Assembly: GCF_900184225.1 (NCBI RefSeq)
Contig: NZ_FXWZ01000003.1
Span: 434,001 to 498,000, forward strand
Reading direction: 5' to 3'
DNA: 64,000 bases
Source of the DNA: Brevibacterium ihuae
Lineage (GTDB): Bacteria; Actinomycetota; Actinomycetes; Actinomycetales; Brevibacteriaceae
Part shown: one piece after another, positions 21,216 through 31,127 of the stretch
How positions within the stretch are numbered: position 1 is the first letter of the stretch
Layout of the letters: every line of letters starts with the position of its first letter
The notes under the pieces: generated by a model
Databases searched by the model: none
The model's input: only the letters and a program-made list of their open reading frames with translations
What the model was told of the DNA's origin: nothing
Translations under genes and position numbers: made by a program

Positions 21216-22714
21216 GGGCACCCGCAGTCGGAGATCGCGGTGACGGCCTCGTCGACGACCTGCCGGGCGGCGAGCGCGGAACCCGGGTCGAGGTCGTCGG
21301 CGAGGATCGAGAACACGATGAGCCTGCCGTCCTGCGTGAGCACGGACCCGGCGAGCGAGGTCACCGTGCGCAGGGTTCCGGTCTTCGCCGCCACCCGGCC
21401 GGCGGCCGCCTCGGTCTCGTCGGACAGGTAGCGGTCGAACAGGGTGCCGGACAGGCCGCCCACCGGCATGCTCGGGATGAGGAGGGAGAGGTCGCCGTCG
21501 GAGGCGGCCGCGGTGCTGAGGATCGTCGTGAGGTCGTGGGCGGAGATCCGGTTGGCGTAGTCGAGGCCGGAGGTGTCGGACAGCGCGATCGAGCCGGTGT
21601 CGAGCTGCTGGTTGGCGAGCGACTCGATGACGGCGGCGGGCGCCTCGGCCGCGGCCCCGGGCTTGCCGAGGGCGAGCGCGACCTCGCGGCCCATCGCCTC
21701 GGACACGACGTTGTCGCTCGCGAGCATGAGGTGCCCGACGACGCCCGCGACCGGGGCGGACTCGACGGCGGCGAGCTCGGTCGCGCCGTCCGGGGCGGGT
21801 GCGGGATCCGCGGTCTCGACGGTGATGCCGTGCCCGCCGAGGGCATCAGCGAACGCGTCGACGGCGACCTGTGCGGGCTCCTCCTGGCGTGGCGCACCGC
21901 GGTCGAACGAGGTGAGTGCGGAGTCGGTCATCAGGGGTTCGATGGGGGCGATGTAGCCGTTGCCGATGTCGGCGCGGTCCCAGCCGGGGTTGAAGGCGGG
22001 CCCGGTGTAGCGGGAGAGGTCGGCGCTCACGGTGACGGTGTCGATGCCCTCCTCGGCGAGCGCAGCGGCGGTGTCCGCGGCGAGGGTGGCGAGTCCGGCA
22101 TGGCCCATGACGCGGTCCGGGGCGGATTCGCCGGTGCCGAGCAGCACGTCGCCGCCGCCCACGAGGTGCACCGCGCCGGCCGTGCCGTCCTGTCCGGACA
22201 GCGCAGTCGTGGTGCGGAAGCGGGTGTCGGCGCCCAGGGTGCCGAGCGCGGCCGCGGCGGTGAGGACCTTCGTCACCGACGCGGGGGTCTTCGCGCTGTT
22301 CTCGTCGGCGGTGTAGAGGACCTCCCCGGTGAGCGCATCCCGGATGTCGACGCTGAGCGCCCCGGTCATGCCGTCCTGGTCGAGGATCGACTGCAGGCGG
22401 GAGCCGAGGTCCTGCGGGATCGGCGCGGTGTCGGGCAGCGCACTCACCGGCTGGGCGGCAGCCCCGGCGGCGGGCGCCTCGGCTTCGGGGGCGGGCAGCG
22501 GCTGGACCTCGATCGGGTCGTCGAGGGTGAGGACGCCGGGAGCAGCGTCCAGGGCGTCGGCTGTGCCGTAGCCCACGAGGAGGAGGGCGAGGACGCCTGC
22601 GGTGATCGGCAGGACCCGGGAGCGGCGCGCTCGACCGGAGCGCTGCCGGGCCTCACGCCGGGTGGCGGCGCGCCGGGTGTCTCCCTGCCGGCGGTTGCCT
22701 CGGGTGTCCTCCAC
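21212..22714 (-). CDS. dacB: D-alanyl-D-alanine carboxypeptidase/endopeptidase (PBP4 family)
   Basis: Periplasm-side penicillin-binding protein that trims peptidoglycan stem peptides. One N-terminal transmembrane anchor (about residues 32-50, VLPITAGVLALLLVGYG) precedes the S13 domain with catalytic motifs SVTK (in ASVTKVL), SDN (ASDNVVSE) and KTG (AKTGTL). The frame is open to 22990, but upstream residues are Arg/His-rich and unlike the family. A GTG at 22714 gives a 500-residue protein with a positively charged N-terminus before the anchor, so the start is approximate. Confidence 0.9.
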   Translation of the reverse strand: MEDTRGNRRQGDTRRAATRREARQRSGRARRSRVLPITAGVLALLLVGYGTADALDAAPGVLTLDDPIEVQPLPAPEAEAPAAGAAAQPVSALPDTAPIPQDLGSRLQSILDQDGMTGALSVDIRDALTGEVLYTADENSAKTPASVTKVLTAAAALGTLGADTRFRTTTALSGQDGTAGAVHLVGGGDVLLGTGESAPDRVMGHAGLATLAADTAAALAEEGIDTVTVSADLSRYTGPAFNPGWDRADIGNGYIAPIEPLMTDSALTSFDRGAPRQEEPAQVAVDAFADALGGHGITVETADPAPAPDGATELAAVESAPVAGVVGHLMLASDNVVSEAMGREVALALGKPGAAAEAPAAVIESLANQQLDTGSIALSDTSGLDYANRISAHDLTTILSTAAASDGDLSLLIPSMPVGGLSGTLFDRYLSDETEAAAGRVAAKTGTLRTVTSLAGSVLTQDGRLIVFSILADDLDPGSALAARQVVDEAVTAISDCGCP

Positions 22715-23067
22715 GTGACCGTCCTGTTCTCTGGTGTGCGGGTGCCGTGCCTGTGATGTGCGAGCCGAAGCCGCGGCGTACGGGTGCCGTGCCTCGCCTC
22801 GGGAGCGGGCCTCGTTCGAGTCGGCGGTGGGCTGCCCGGCCCTGTGGTGCGACGGTCCGACCCATCGGATGGTGCAGACCGTCGGGCGGTGCGCGCCGGT
22901 CCTGTGGTGCGTGGACCGACGGTGACGCCGGCCGGTCCGGCCCTGCTGTCTGCCGCCCGGACCGATTGGGGGCCGCGGCTCGCCTGTCATTATGCTAGTG
23001 GAGTTGCACGGCGCACCTCATCCCGCCGAGGGCGCTCCCGCACCGCACGCCACGTCAAGGAGTCTTC
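22715..23067. other. Divergent intergenic region dacB/ppa with direct repeats
   Basis: No gene is supported. It holds short direct repeats (GGGTGCCGTGCCT twice, near 22739 and 22785; CCTGTGGTGCG twice, near 22849 and 22909). A possible ppa promoter has -10 TATGCT at 22991-22996, with a weak TTGGGG about 19 bp upstream. Confidence 0.45.
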
Positions 23068-23607
23068 ATGGAACTGCTCGCCACCGTCGAAATCCCCAAG
23101 GGTTCGCGCAACAAGTACGAGGTCGACCACGAGACCGGTCACGTCAAGCTCGACCGCTACCTCTACACCTCGATGGCCTACCCCACGGACTACGGCTACT
23201 TCGAGGACACCCTCGGCCTCGACGGCGATCCGCTCGACGTCATGGTGCTCCTCACCGAGTCGGTGTTCCCCGGCTGCGCCGTCGACGTCCGCCCGATCGG
23301 CATGTTCAAGATGGAGGACGAGGCCGGCGGCGACGACAAGGTCCTCGCCGTGGTGGCCGGCGATCCCCGCTGGGACGCGATCCAGGACATCGACGACGTC
23401 GACTCCTTCACCCGCGACGCGATCGAGCACTTCTTCGTCCACTACAAGGACCTCGAGCCGAACAAGTTCGTCAAGGGCTCGAACTGGGTGGGCCGCGAGG
23501 AGGCCGAGGCAGAGGTCCAGGCCTCGCTCGACCGCTTCCAGGCCGCCGGCGAGCCCACCGAGCCCGCGGACCGCGAAGGCCGCCAGGGCCGCGACGTCGA
23601 GGAGTGA
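23068..23607 (+). CDS. ppa: Inorganic pyrophosphatase, family I
   Basis: Hydrolyses pyrophosphate to drive biosynthesis. 179 residues with the metal-binding signature [10 protein letters not shown] and the N-terminal [26 protein letters not shown] lies just upstream of the ATG. The C-terminus has an acidic extension (about residues 160-179). It is divergent from dacB, the usual actinobacterial neighbour. Confidence 0.97.
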   Translation: MELLATVEIPKGSRNKYEVDHETGHVKLDRYLYTSMAYPTDYGYFEDTLGLDGDPLDVMVLLTESVFPGCAVDVRPIGMFKMEDEAGGDDKVLAVVAGDPRWDAIQDIDDVDSFTRDAIEHFFVHYKDLEPNKFVKGSNWVGREEAEAEVQASLDRFQAAGEPTEPADREGRQGRDVEE

Positions 23608-23930
23608 GCCGAGGCCCCTCCCGCGCGGCCTCAGGGCGCACCCGCACGGTCCGCTGAGGACTCGTTCGGTCACCTGACGTTTCAACCTGCCGCTGAGGTA
23701 TCGATCCCGTACGGTTTCCCGCCCGGAACCGCACCGGATCGATACCTCAGTCGCATTCAGATACCTCAGTCGCTCCCGGGGCGCAGCCAGGGCCGCGCTG
23801 GACCCAGGCTCTCGCCCGCACCCGAGGTGGCGGCCCGGGCAGGAGCCCGGGGTGAGTGACGTGGGCCACAGAAATGCAACTTAGGGTGACCTAACTCACA
23901 CGCCGGGCGGCGATATGCGATTCTCGTGCC
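23608..23930. other. Intergenic region with 15-bp inverted repeat and a short palindrome
   Basis: No gene is seen. CTGAGGTATCGATCC (23693-23707) has its exact reverse complement at 23736-23750 around a 28-nt loop. A further partial copy of the right arm, ATACCTCAGTCGC, follows at 23761. The palindrome TTAGG-GTGA-CCTAA (23881-23894) lies 36 bp before the VOC gene and could be an operator. Confidence 0.5.
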
Positions 23931-24572
23931 ATGCATCTCGATCATGTCTCCTTCGCCAGCGAACACGACGGCCTCCAGGCCACCGCGGCTCGGATCTCCG
24001 AGAAGCTCGGGATCGAACCCTACGACGGCGGCGTGCACCCCCGGTTCGGCACCCGCAACCTGATCTTCCCGCTCGCCGACGGGCACTACCTCGAGGTCGT
24101 CGAAGCCCTCGAGCACCCCGCCGCACTGAGCACCCCGTTCGGCCAGGCCGTGCGCGCCCGCAGCGAGCTCGGCGGCGGCTGGATGGGCTGGTGCGTGTCG
24201 GTGAGCGACCTCGCCCCCGTCGAGGAGCGCCTCGAGCGCAAGGCCGTCGACGGCAACCGCACCCCCGACGACGGCGTCGAGCTCCTGTGGAAGCAGATCG
24301 GCGTCAAGGGCCTCATCGCCGATCCCCAGCTGCCGTTCTTCATCCACTGGCTCTCCCCCGCGACCCAGCACCCCTCTGCGCGCGGCGCGGGGTCCGGCGT
24401 GACGATCTCCGCACTGGAGATCGCCGGCGACCGCGACCGGCTGCGCGAGTGGCTGGGAACCGACGAGCCCAAGCCGATCCCGGAGATCAGCATCGACTGG
24501 ACCGCCCCGCACGGCACCCCGGGACTCATGTCGGTGACCTTCGAGACCCCGAACGGGCCCGTCACCCTCTGA
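23931..24572 (+). CDS. VOC-superfamily (glyoxalase-like) protein
   Basis: 213 residues beginning MHLDHVSFASEHDGLQATAARI, with the beta-alpha-beta-beta-beta fold pattern of the glyoxalase-like domain. HYLEVVEALEHP contributes a possible metal-site glutamate, and a second half begins VTISALEIAGD. It resembles DUF4062/Glyoxalase_3-type stand-alone proteins of actinobacteria. The substrate is unknown. It is a single gene followed by a strong palindrome. Confidence 0.78.
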   Translation: MHLDHVSFASEHDGLQATAARISEKLGIEPYDGGVHPRFGTRNLIFPLADGHYLEVVEALEHPAALSTPFGQAVRARSELGGGWMGWCVSVSDLAPVEERLERKAVDGNRTPDDGVELLWKQIGVKGLIADPQLPFFIHWLSPATQHPSARGAGSGVTISALEIAGDRDRLREWLGTDEPKPIPEISIDWTAPHGTPGLMSVTFETPNGPVTL

Positions 24573-24593
24573 CGCCCACAGACCCTGCCCCGC

Positions 24594-24623
24594 GAGGACC
24601 CGGAGAGATCTCTCCGGGTCCTC
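24594..24623. terminator. 30-bp perfect palindrome between convergent genes
   Basis: GAGGACCCGGAGAGA and its exact complement form a loopless palindrome 22 bp after the VOC stop codon, followed by CCGGCTTT. It probably terminates VOC transcription. The rest of 24573-24978 has no gene but contains three imperfect direct copies of a CGGGC...GCAGACCTCCGG...CGGA unit (24705-24780). Confidence 0.6.
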
Positions 24624-24978
24624 CGGCTTTCTGCGTCACCGGCGGGTTCTGCGTCTGCGCCGGTGCGCGTCGGCCCGTCAGCCGTGACGGAAACACATCC
24701 CGGGCGAGCAGACCTCCGGGGCGGAAAGATATCCCGGGCGGGCAGACCTCCGGAGCGGACAGACGTCCGGGGTCGACAGGCATCTGAGACCGCCGGGCAT
24801 CCGGCCCGCGCCGTCGGGCCTGCCGGATTCGGAGCGGGTCGACCGAAGCGGGAGATCACCGACCAGCGCGCGATATGCACCCGGCATCGCTCACCGGCCC
24901 GCTGAATCGCCCGCCCCGCGAGATCACCGACATCGCAAGATCATCGACCCTGCTTGATCTCCCCGCACCCAGGGCGCA

Positions 24979-25866
24979 CTACAGCGGGTCGACGGCGGCG
25001 AGGATGCCCGGTGCCAGGAAGCCCACGGCGTCGATGAGCGTGTGAGCGACGACGAACGGCATGACACGCCGCCACCGCAGGTAGAGCCAGCCGAACAGCA
25101 GCCCCATGAGCACGTTGCCGAGGAACGGTCCGACCCCCTGGTACAGGTGGTACGAGGCGCGGAACAGGGCGAGGCCGATGATGATCGCCCACGGTCCCAC
25201 CCGGAGCTTCTCGAGCCGGTCGACGCCGTAGCCCAGAAGCAGCACCTCCTCGAGGACGCCGTTCTTCGCCGCGGAGAGCAGGAGCACCGGCACCGTCCAC
25301 CAGTAGGCCTGGAGGTTGTTCGGCAGGATCTCGGCGGTGAGCCCGAGCGCCCGGCCGGTCGCGTACACGCCGAGCGTGCCGATCCCGATGACGAGGAAGA
25401 GCAGCGTCCCCGTCCCGAGGTCCCAGCCCGGACGCCGGAGGTCGAACCCGATCCGCCGGAACGCCGGCCGGACATCCGCCACAGCGTCGGTGCGCCTGCC
25501 GGACAGGCCACGCAGGGCTACGGGACCGCCGTCGAGGTCAGCCCCGGCCGCCGCCCACACCCGGTCGCGGTTGAGGAGGAACAGGACGAGGAGCACCGGC
25601 ACGAGCGCGAACCCGATGCCGAGGAGCTGGTACACGAGGTCGAACCACGGCCGGGGTGAGGCCTCGACGTTGAGTCGGGCCTGCGCCTCGGTGAGCGGTC
25701 CGCGGGTGGAGATGTCGATGAGCCGGACGAGCGCGTACACCGCCGACTGGCCGAGGGCGAGCGCGGCGACGAGCGTGAGCTCCCAGCCCCAGCGCGGGCG
25801 GCCGAGGCGGGGAGCCGGTGGGCCTCCCGCCTCGGGATGAGCGGTCTCGTCGGGCATCCGGGTCAC
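24979..25866 (-). CDS. CPBP-family intramembrane metalloprotease
   Basis: 295-residue polytopic membrane protein (about 7 hydrophobic segments). Abi/CAAX motifs: EE in VLEEVLLLGYGVDRL, FRASYHLYQG (His), and HTLIDAVGF (His). These are the putative zinc ligands of type II CAAX-like proteases. The start is GTG at 25866, overlapping the RND stop as GTGA; a second ATG lies 9 bp inside. The function here is unknown; coupling to the efflux pump suggests co-expression. Confidence 0.82.
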   Translation of the reverse strand: MTRMPDETAHPEAGGPPAPRLGRPRWGWELTLVAALALGQSAVYALVRLIDISTRGPLTEAQARLNVEASPRPWFDLVYQLLGIGFALVPVLLVLFLLNRDRVWAAAGADLDGGPVALRGLSGRRTDAVADVRPAFRRIGFDLRRPGWDLGTGTLLFLVIGIGTLGVYATGRALGLTAEILPNNLQAYWWTVPVLLLSAAKNGVLEEVLLLGYGVDRLEKLRVGPWAIIIGLALFRASYHLYQGVGPFLGNVLMGLLFGWLYLRWRRVMPFVVAHTLIDAVGFLAPGILAAVDPL

Positions 25867-28800
25867 CGGTCGGTGGAACCGCCGCCGGTGGTGCCAGGCC
25901 CGTCATCGTGGTCGGGGCCGTCCGCACGATCCGCCTCAGCGGCGCCAGGACCATCAGCGCGATCCCGAGCCGCAGAGCCTTCGTCCACACGCCCGGTGGC
26001 GTCGTCGAGGTCCCCGCGTCCCGCGACAGCATCGGAATCCGTCGAGTCTGCGGTACCTGCACCAGCGGCAGCACCAGTACCAGCCGCACCACCGCCACTC
26101 GCGGCGGCCTCGGCGCGGATCCGCTCGGAGCGCTCGGCCTCGCGGCGGGAGTCCTCGGCCGCCTCGGCCTCGTCGATGACCCGGCCGCGCGCCATCTCGG
26201 TGATCGCCCGCTTCTCCGCCCGGCGCTCCTTGATGCCCTCGAGGAGCTGGTAGAGCACGGGGACGAGGACGAGCGTGAGGATCGTCGAGCTCACCAGGCC
26301 GCCGATCACGGTGATCGCGAGCGGCTTCGAGATGAACACGCCGCCGCCGGTGAGGCCGAGCGCCATGGGGACGAGCGCGAAGATCGTCGCCGCCGCCGTC
26401 ATGAGGATCGGCCGGTAGCGCAGGCGCGACCCCTGGACCACCGCGGTGCGCAGCGGCACCCCGCGGGCGCGGAAGTGGTTGATGAGGTCGATGAGGACGA
26501 TCGCGTTCGTCACGACGATGCCGATGAGCATGAGCAGACCGATCATCGCGGTGAGGCCGAGCGGGGTGTCGGTGAGCAGCAGCAGCCCGATCGACCCGGT
26601 CGCGGCGAACGGGATCGACACGAGGAGGATGAGCGGCTGGAGCAGCGACTTGAAGGTCGCGACGAGGATGACGAACACGATGAGCACGGCGGCGAGCATC
26701 GCGAGGCCCAGCTGGGTGAACGCCTCGGTCTGCTCCGCGGTCGCACCGCCGATGTCCGCGCTCACCGCGTCGGGCAGTTCGGCGGAGTCGAGAGCACCGG
26801 TGACCGCGGTGCTCGCCGCGCCGAGGTCGTCGCCGGCCGGGGTGACGCTCACCGTGACCGAGCGCAGACCGTCGGAGTGGGTGATCGTCGGCGCGGTCAT
26901 GACCTCGTTGACGTCGGCAACCTCGTCGAGGGTGATCGTCTCCGGCTCCGGTTCCGGGGCCGGCACAGCGGGAGCACCGCCGGGTGCCTGCGCCCCGCCG
27001 CCGGGAGCCTGACCCCCCGGTGCCTGGCCGCCGGCCCCACCCTCGGGACCACCGGGTGCGGGGGCTGCCGGAGCGGGAGCTGCGGCCGGCTGCGCAGGCA
27101 AGGTGATCTCGAAGTCGCGGAGCTCCTCGACCGTCTCGACGTTCCCGTCGTAGAGGAGCACGCGGTGGGAGATGTTGTCGAGCACGACGTCGCCGAGCTG
27201 CTGGCCGCGCATCGCCCGTGCGACGAGGCTGCCGATCTCGGACTCCGACAGGCCGTTGTCCGCGGCCTCCTCGCGGTCGATGTCGACCTCGATGATCGGC
27301 TGCACGGCCTCGAGGTCGGTCGACACCGACTGCACCTCGGCGAGGTCCTCGAGCTCCGTGGTGAGCGCCTCGGCGCCGGCTTCGAGCTCGTCGGGGTCGT
27401 TCGCGGTGAGGGTGACGTCGATCGTCGAGCCACCGGGCATGGTGCCGCCGGCGAGCACCTCGACGTCGCCCACATCGGTGAGCTCGTCGAGCTGCTCCTG
27501 GAGCTCGGTGCCGAACGCACCGGTGTCGGTGCCGGGGGCGATGTTGACGAAGTAGTTGCCGGTCGTCGCACCGCCGCCGAACGCGAGGTCGCCGCCGATC
27601 GAGAGCTGGTAGGACTCGACGTCGGGGTGGTCGGCGATGACCTGCTCGACCGGTTCGGCGTCCCTGCCCGCCTGTTCGAGCTCGGTGCCCGGCTCGAAGG
27701 TCTGCATGACCTGGACGCTGTCCTCTCCGGTGTCGCCGAACAGCTCGGTCTTGAGCAGAGGCGTCATCGCGAAGGTCGCGACGAGGACGAGCAGCGAGGC
27801 GACGACGGTGATCACCGGGTGCCGGGTGGTGAACCCGATGACCGGGAGGTACGTCTTCTGCAGACGGGTGACCGGCGACTTGAGGCTCGCGAGCTCGTCG
27901 ACCTCCGCGGCCTCGTCGTCGGTCCGCGGGCCCACGACGGGCAGCTCGGATGTCGAGTGCCGACCCGACGGGTTCTCGACGTCGACCTCACGGGAGCGGG
28001 CGGCCTTCCGCTCGGCCTTCCATTCCGCGAGCGCGGACTTCCGGTCGGACTTCACGCGGGCCTTCTGCTCCCGGGTGAGCCTGACCCGGCTCTCGCGGGC
28101 CCGGAGGAACCAGTAGGCGAGGACGGGGACGATGGTGAGCGCGACGAGCAGCGAGCTCAGCAGCGCGATCGTCGCGGTCATCGCGAACGGCCGGAACAGC
28201 TCGCCGGTCTGCCCGGAGACGAAGACGAGCGGGAGGAACACGGCGACCGCGGTGAGGGTCGAGGCGGTGATGGCGCCGGCGACCTCGCCGACGGCGGCGA
28301 GGATGTTGGAGAACTTCGAGCCGCCCAGGGAGTGGCGGCGGCGGATCGATTCGATGACGACGATCGAGTCGTCGACGACGCGGCCGATCGAGATCGTCAG
28401 CGCTCCGAGGGTGAGCATGTTGAGCGTGTACCCGCCCAGCCACAGGCCGATGAGGGTGACGAGCAGCGAGAGGGGAATGGAGATCGCGGTGATGATCGTC
28501 GCGCGGACGCTGAAGAGGAAGACGAGGATGACGACGACGGCGAACACGAGGCCCAGCAGACCCTCGGTCATGAGGTCCTCGATGGACTGCTCGATGAACG
28601 GCGCCTGGTCGAACACCGTGACGAACTCGACGTCGCCGCCCATGGTGTCGGTGATCTCCGGCAGCGCGGCGATCACGGCGTTGGAGATCTCCACGGTGTT
28701 CGCGTCCGGCTTCTTCGACACCGAGAGGGTGAGCGAGGGCTCGCCGTTCGTGCGGGAGATCGAGGTGGCCTCCTCGTCGCGGAGCTCGACGTCAGCGACG

Positions 28801-29564
28801 TCGCGGACGAGCACGGGGCCGTCGGGTCCGGCGAGAGCGATGTCGGCGATCGCCTCAACGCTGCGGATCCGGGTGCCGATCTCCACGGGGGCGGACCCCT
28901 CGCCGGTCTCGAGCGCACCGGCCGAGGTGGGCACGCCGTTGGCCTGGAGGATCGAGGCGAGCTGGTCGACGGACACGCCCTCGTCCTCGAGGTCGTCCTC
29001 GCGGACGGTGATCGCGACCTCCTGCGGGAGGTCACCAGCGACCTCGACCTGCCGGACGCCCTCGATGTCGCGCAGCTCCGGGACCGCGATGTCCTCGAGG
29101 TCGGCGGCGAGCGCATCGGTCTCCTCCCCGCCGGTGACGGAGAAGACGAGGATCGGGAAGTCGTCGAGCCCGCCGGACATCACCGTGGGCTCGACCCCGT
29201 CGGGCAGCTGGGACTCGACCTGGGACACGGCGCGCTGGAGGGAGCGGACGATGTCGTCGGAGTTCGTGCCGTAGGCGGTCTCGACGGTGATCTGGGCCGA
29301 CCCGGTCGAGGACACCGAGGACACCGACTCGACCTCCTCGACGCCGCCCAGCGCAGCTTCGAGGGGTTCGACGACCTCGGATTCCACGGCCTCGGGCGAG
29401 GCGCCCTCGTACTGGGCGGAGATGAAGGACTGCGGGAGCTCGAAGGAGGGGAAGAGCTCCTGTTTGAGGGCACCGGCCCCGATGACGCCGAAGACCACCG
29501 CGCACACGGAGATCAGCGCGATGAGCGCCCGGTTCTTCAGGCTGATGAACGTCAGCTGGTTCAC
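25863..29564 (-). CDS. AcrB-type RND (HAE1) efflux transporter
   Basis: 1233-residue proton-driven RND transporter of the AcrB/HAE1 type. Visible: an N-terminal transmembrane helix (LIALISVCAVVFGVIGAGAL), two large extracytoplasmic porter domains, and helix 4 with the proton-relay pair in GRVVDDSIVVIE. A matching second half contains FAATGSIGLLLL and LIGIVVTNAIVLIDLINHFRARG. Oddities: a Pro/Ala/Gly-rich insert (about 26935-27105) in the second porter domain, and a charged cytoplasmic insert between the halves. The C-terminal tail is long and Ala/Gly/Asp-rich. The start is GTG 29564 with AAGGA upstream. No membrane-fusion or outer-channel partner is adjacent, as expected in a monoderm. Confidence 0.9.
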   Translation of the reverse strand: MNQLTFISLKNRALIALISVCAVVFGVIGAGALKQELFPSFELPQSFISAQYEGASPEAVESEVVEPLEAALGGVEEVESVSSVSSTGSAQITVETAYGTNSDDIVRSLQRAVSQVESQLPDGVEPTVMSGGLDDFPILVFSVTGGEETDALAADLEDIAVPELRDIEGVRQVEVAGDLPQEVAITVREDDLEDEGVSVDQLASILQANGVPTSAGALETGEGSAPVEIGTRIRSVEAIADIALAGPDGPVLVRDVADVELRDEEATSISRTNGEPSLTLSVSKKPDANTVEISNAVIAALPEITDTMGGDVEFVTVFDQAPFIEQSIEDLMTEGLLGLVFAVVVILVFLFSVRATIITAISIPLSLLVTLIGLWLGGYTLNMLTLGALTISIGRVVDDSIVVIESIRRRHSLGGSKFSNILAAVGEVAGAITASTLTAVAVFLPLVFVSGQTGELFRPFAMTATIALLSSLLVALTIVPVLAYWFLRARESRVRLTREQKARVKSDRKSALAEWKAERKAARSREVDVENPSGRHSTSELPVVGPRTDDEAAEVDELASLKSPVTRLQKTYLPVIGFTTRHPVITVVASLLVLVATFAMTPLLKTELFGDTGEDSVQVMQTFEPGTELEQAGRDAEPVEQVIADHPDVESYQLSIGGDLAFGGGATTGNYFVNIAPGTDTGAFGTELQEQLDELTDVGDVEVLAGGTMPGGSTIDVTLTANDPDELEAGAEALTTELEDLAEVQSVSTDLEAVQPIIEVDIDREEAADNGLSESEIGSLVARAMRGQQLGDVVLDNISHRVLLYDGNVETVEELRDFEITLPAQPAAAPAPAAPAPGGPEGGAGGQAPGGQAPGGGAQAPGGAPAVPAPEPEPETITLDEVADVNEVMTAPTITHSDGLRSVTVSVTPAGDDLGAASTAVTGALDSAELPDAVSADIGGATAEQTEAFTQLGLAMLAAVLIVFVILVATFKSLLQPLILLVSIPFAATGSIGLLLLTDTPLGLTAMIGLLMLIGIVVTNAIVLIDLINHFRARGVPLRTAVVQGSRLRYRPILMTAAATIFALVPMALGLTGGGVFISKPLAITVIGGLVSSTILTLVLVPVLYQLLEGIKERRAEKRAITEMARGRVIDEAEAAEDSRREAERSERIRAEAAASGGGAAGTGAAAGAGTADSTDSDAVAGRGDLDDATGRVDEGSAARDRADGPGAAEADRADGPDHDDGPGTTGGGSTDR

Positions 29565-29780
29565 AGGGGGAGGTCCTTCGTCCGGGAGGTGGGTCCCCAC
29601 CATCCTAGGAGTCGGTGCGTGCGGGGGCGCTCAGGGTTCTCCCCGGATCCGGGTCGGGGTTTCCCCACCCGGCGGCGGGGTCTCGCGACGTGTTCCCGTG
29701 GGCCGGGCGCGAGGCGGTGGCTCCCGCAGCTCGGCCGACAACGGTGCGCTGTCGCGGACCGGGCGCGAAGCGGTGGGCTC

Positions 29781-31127
29781 TTACCGCTGGGCCGGCTGCG
29801 ACTTGCCCTCGCCGGCCGGGAGCGTCTCCCGTTCGGAGAGCCAGACGACGAAGGCGAGGAGCACCACCGCGCCGGACACTGCGAAGGCCGCGGAGTAGCC
29901 GAGTGATTCGGCGAGGAGGCCGGCGATGATCGGCCCGAAGATCGCTCCGGTGTCCATCGCCATCTGGTAGCGCGAGAGGACGACGCCGCCGGCGCGGTGG
30001 GGTCCGACGACGTCGGCGACCACGGCCTGCTGGGACGGGTTGAGCAGGCCGGCGCCGATCCCGGCGATCGCGGACAGGACGAAGAACACCGCGACGCTGC
30101 CGGAGAAGCCGAGGGCGATCGTGCTCACGCCCATGATGAGCAGGCCGGTGAGGATGAACGGGCGGCGGCCCAGGCGGTCGGCCCAGCGGCCCACCGCGGC
30201 GACGGCGACGGTGTTGCCGAGGGCGAACACGGTGAGCGCGAGTCCGGACACCCCAGCTCCCGCGCCGAGGACGTGGAGGGCGAAGAGCGGGTAGATCGCG
30301 ACCCGGATGCCCATGGACGTCCAGCCGTGGGCGAGGACGGACACGAGGGCGGCGCGGTAGGCGGAGTCCTGCCATGCCTCGCGGAAGCGCATGGTCGAGC
30401 GGTCGGGGTCGACCGTGTCGGGTTCGGGGGACTCCCCGGTGGCAGTCTCGTTCGCTGGATCCGGACCGGCGTCGCCGTCCTCGGCGTCCGCGTCCTCGGC
30501 GGCCCGCTCCGCCGCGGCTTTCGCCTCGGCAGCGAGGAGACGCTCATTGCGGCCGAGTCGGAAGTACACGACGGCGGCAGCGATGACGAGGGCGACCGCG
30601 TAGACGAGGAACGGCACGCGCATCCCCCACCCGGCCATGAGGCCGCCGACGACGGGGCCGAAGATGTTGCCGAGCAGGAAGGCAGTGGCGTAGCGACCGG
30701 CGGCGCGCGCCCGGGCCGACGGCGGGGCGAGGCGGATGATGAGCGCCATCGCGGACACGGTGAACATCGTCGAGCCGAGCCCGCCGAGGGCACGGAAGAG
30801 GAGGAGCTGCCAGTACGTCTGGGCGAGGGCGACGGCGAAGGTCGAGGCGGCGACGATGAGGAGGCCGGTGACGTAGACGGGCCGTTCGCCCAACCGGTTG
30901 ACGAGCCTGCCGCCAGCGGGTGCGGACACAAGCCGGAAGAACGCGAAGGAGCTCACGACGATCGTCGCGGCGGTCACCCCGAGGCCGAAGGATTCGGCGA
31001 ACTGCGGGAGGACGGGCGCGATGATCCCGTAGCCGATCGCGACGATGAACGCCCCAGCGACGAGCACCCAGATGTCGGTGGGGAGCGTCGCCCCCGGGGC
31101 GGCGGTGTCCGGGCGGGTGCGGGTCAC
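29781..31127 (-). CDS. MFS transporter, multidrug-resistance type
   Basis: 448-residue, 12-helix major facilitator. The N-terminal half begins with IWVLVAGAFIVAIGYGIIAPVLPQFAESFG and has the motif-A loop GGRLVNRLGERPVYV. The central cytoplasmic loop is long, acidic and Ala-rich (AAERAAEDADAEDGDAG). The second half contains GRWADRLGRRPFIL. The start is GTG 31127, overlapping the nitroreductase stop (GTGA). The substrate is unknown; a drug/H+ antiporter is the family expectation. Confidence 0.88.
   Translation of the reverse strand: MTRTRPDTAAPGATLPTDIWVLVAGAFIVAIGYGIIAPVLPQFAESFGLGVTAATIVVSSFAFFRLVSAPAGGRLVNRLGERPVYVTGLLIVAASTFAVALAQTYWQLLLFRALGGLGSTMFTVSAMALIIRLAPPSARARAAGRYATAFLLGNIFGPVVGGLMAGWGMRVPFLVYAVALVIAAAVVYFRLGRNERLLAAEAKAAAERAAEDADAEDGDAGPDPANETATGESPEPDTVDPDRSTMRFREAWQDSAYRAALVSVLAHGWTSMGIRVAIYPLFALHVLGAGAGVSGLALTVFALGNTVAVAAVGRWADRLGRRPFILTGLLIMGVSTIALGFSGSVAVFFVLSAIAGIGAGLLNPSQQAVVADVVGPHRAGGVVLSRYQMAMDTGAIFGPIIAGLLAESLGYSAAFAVSGAVVLLAFVVWLSERETLPAGEGKSQPAQR

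Noticed and set aside
23881..23894. DtxR/IdeR iron box upstream of the VOC gene
   Set aside because: TTAGG-N4-CCTAA has the right half-site words, but the spacing does not match the 19-bp iron-box consensus; kept only as an unnamed palindrome.
25818..29906. 1362-codon plus-strand open frame opposite the RND transporter
   Set aside because: Mirror frame created by third-position GC bias; the minus strand has a full RND protein with family motifs.
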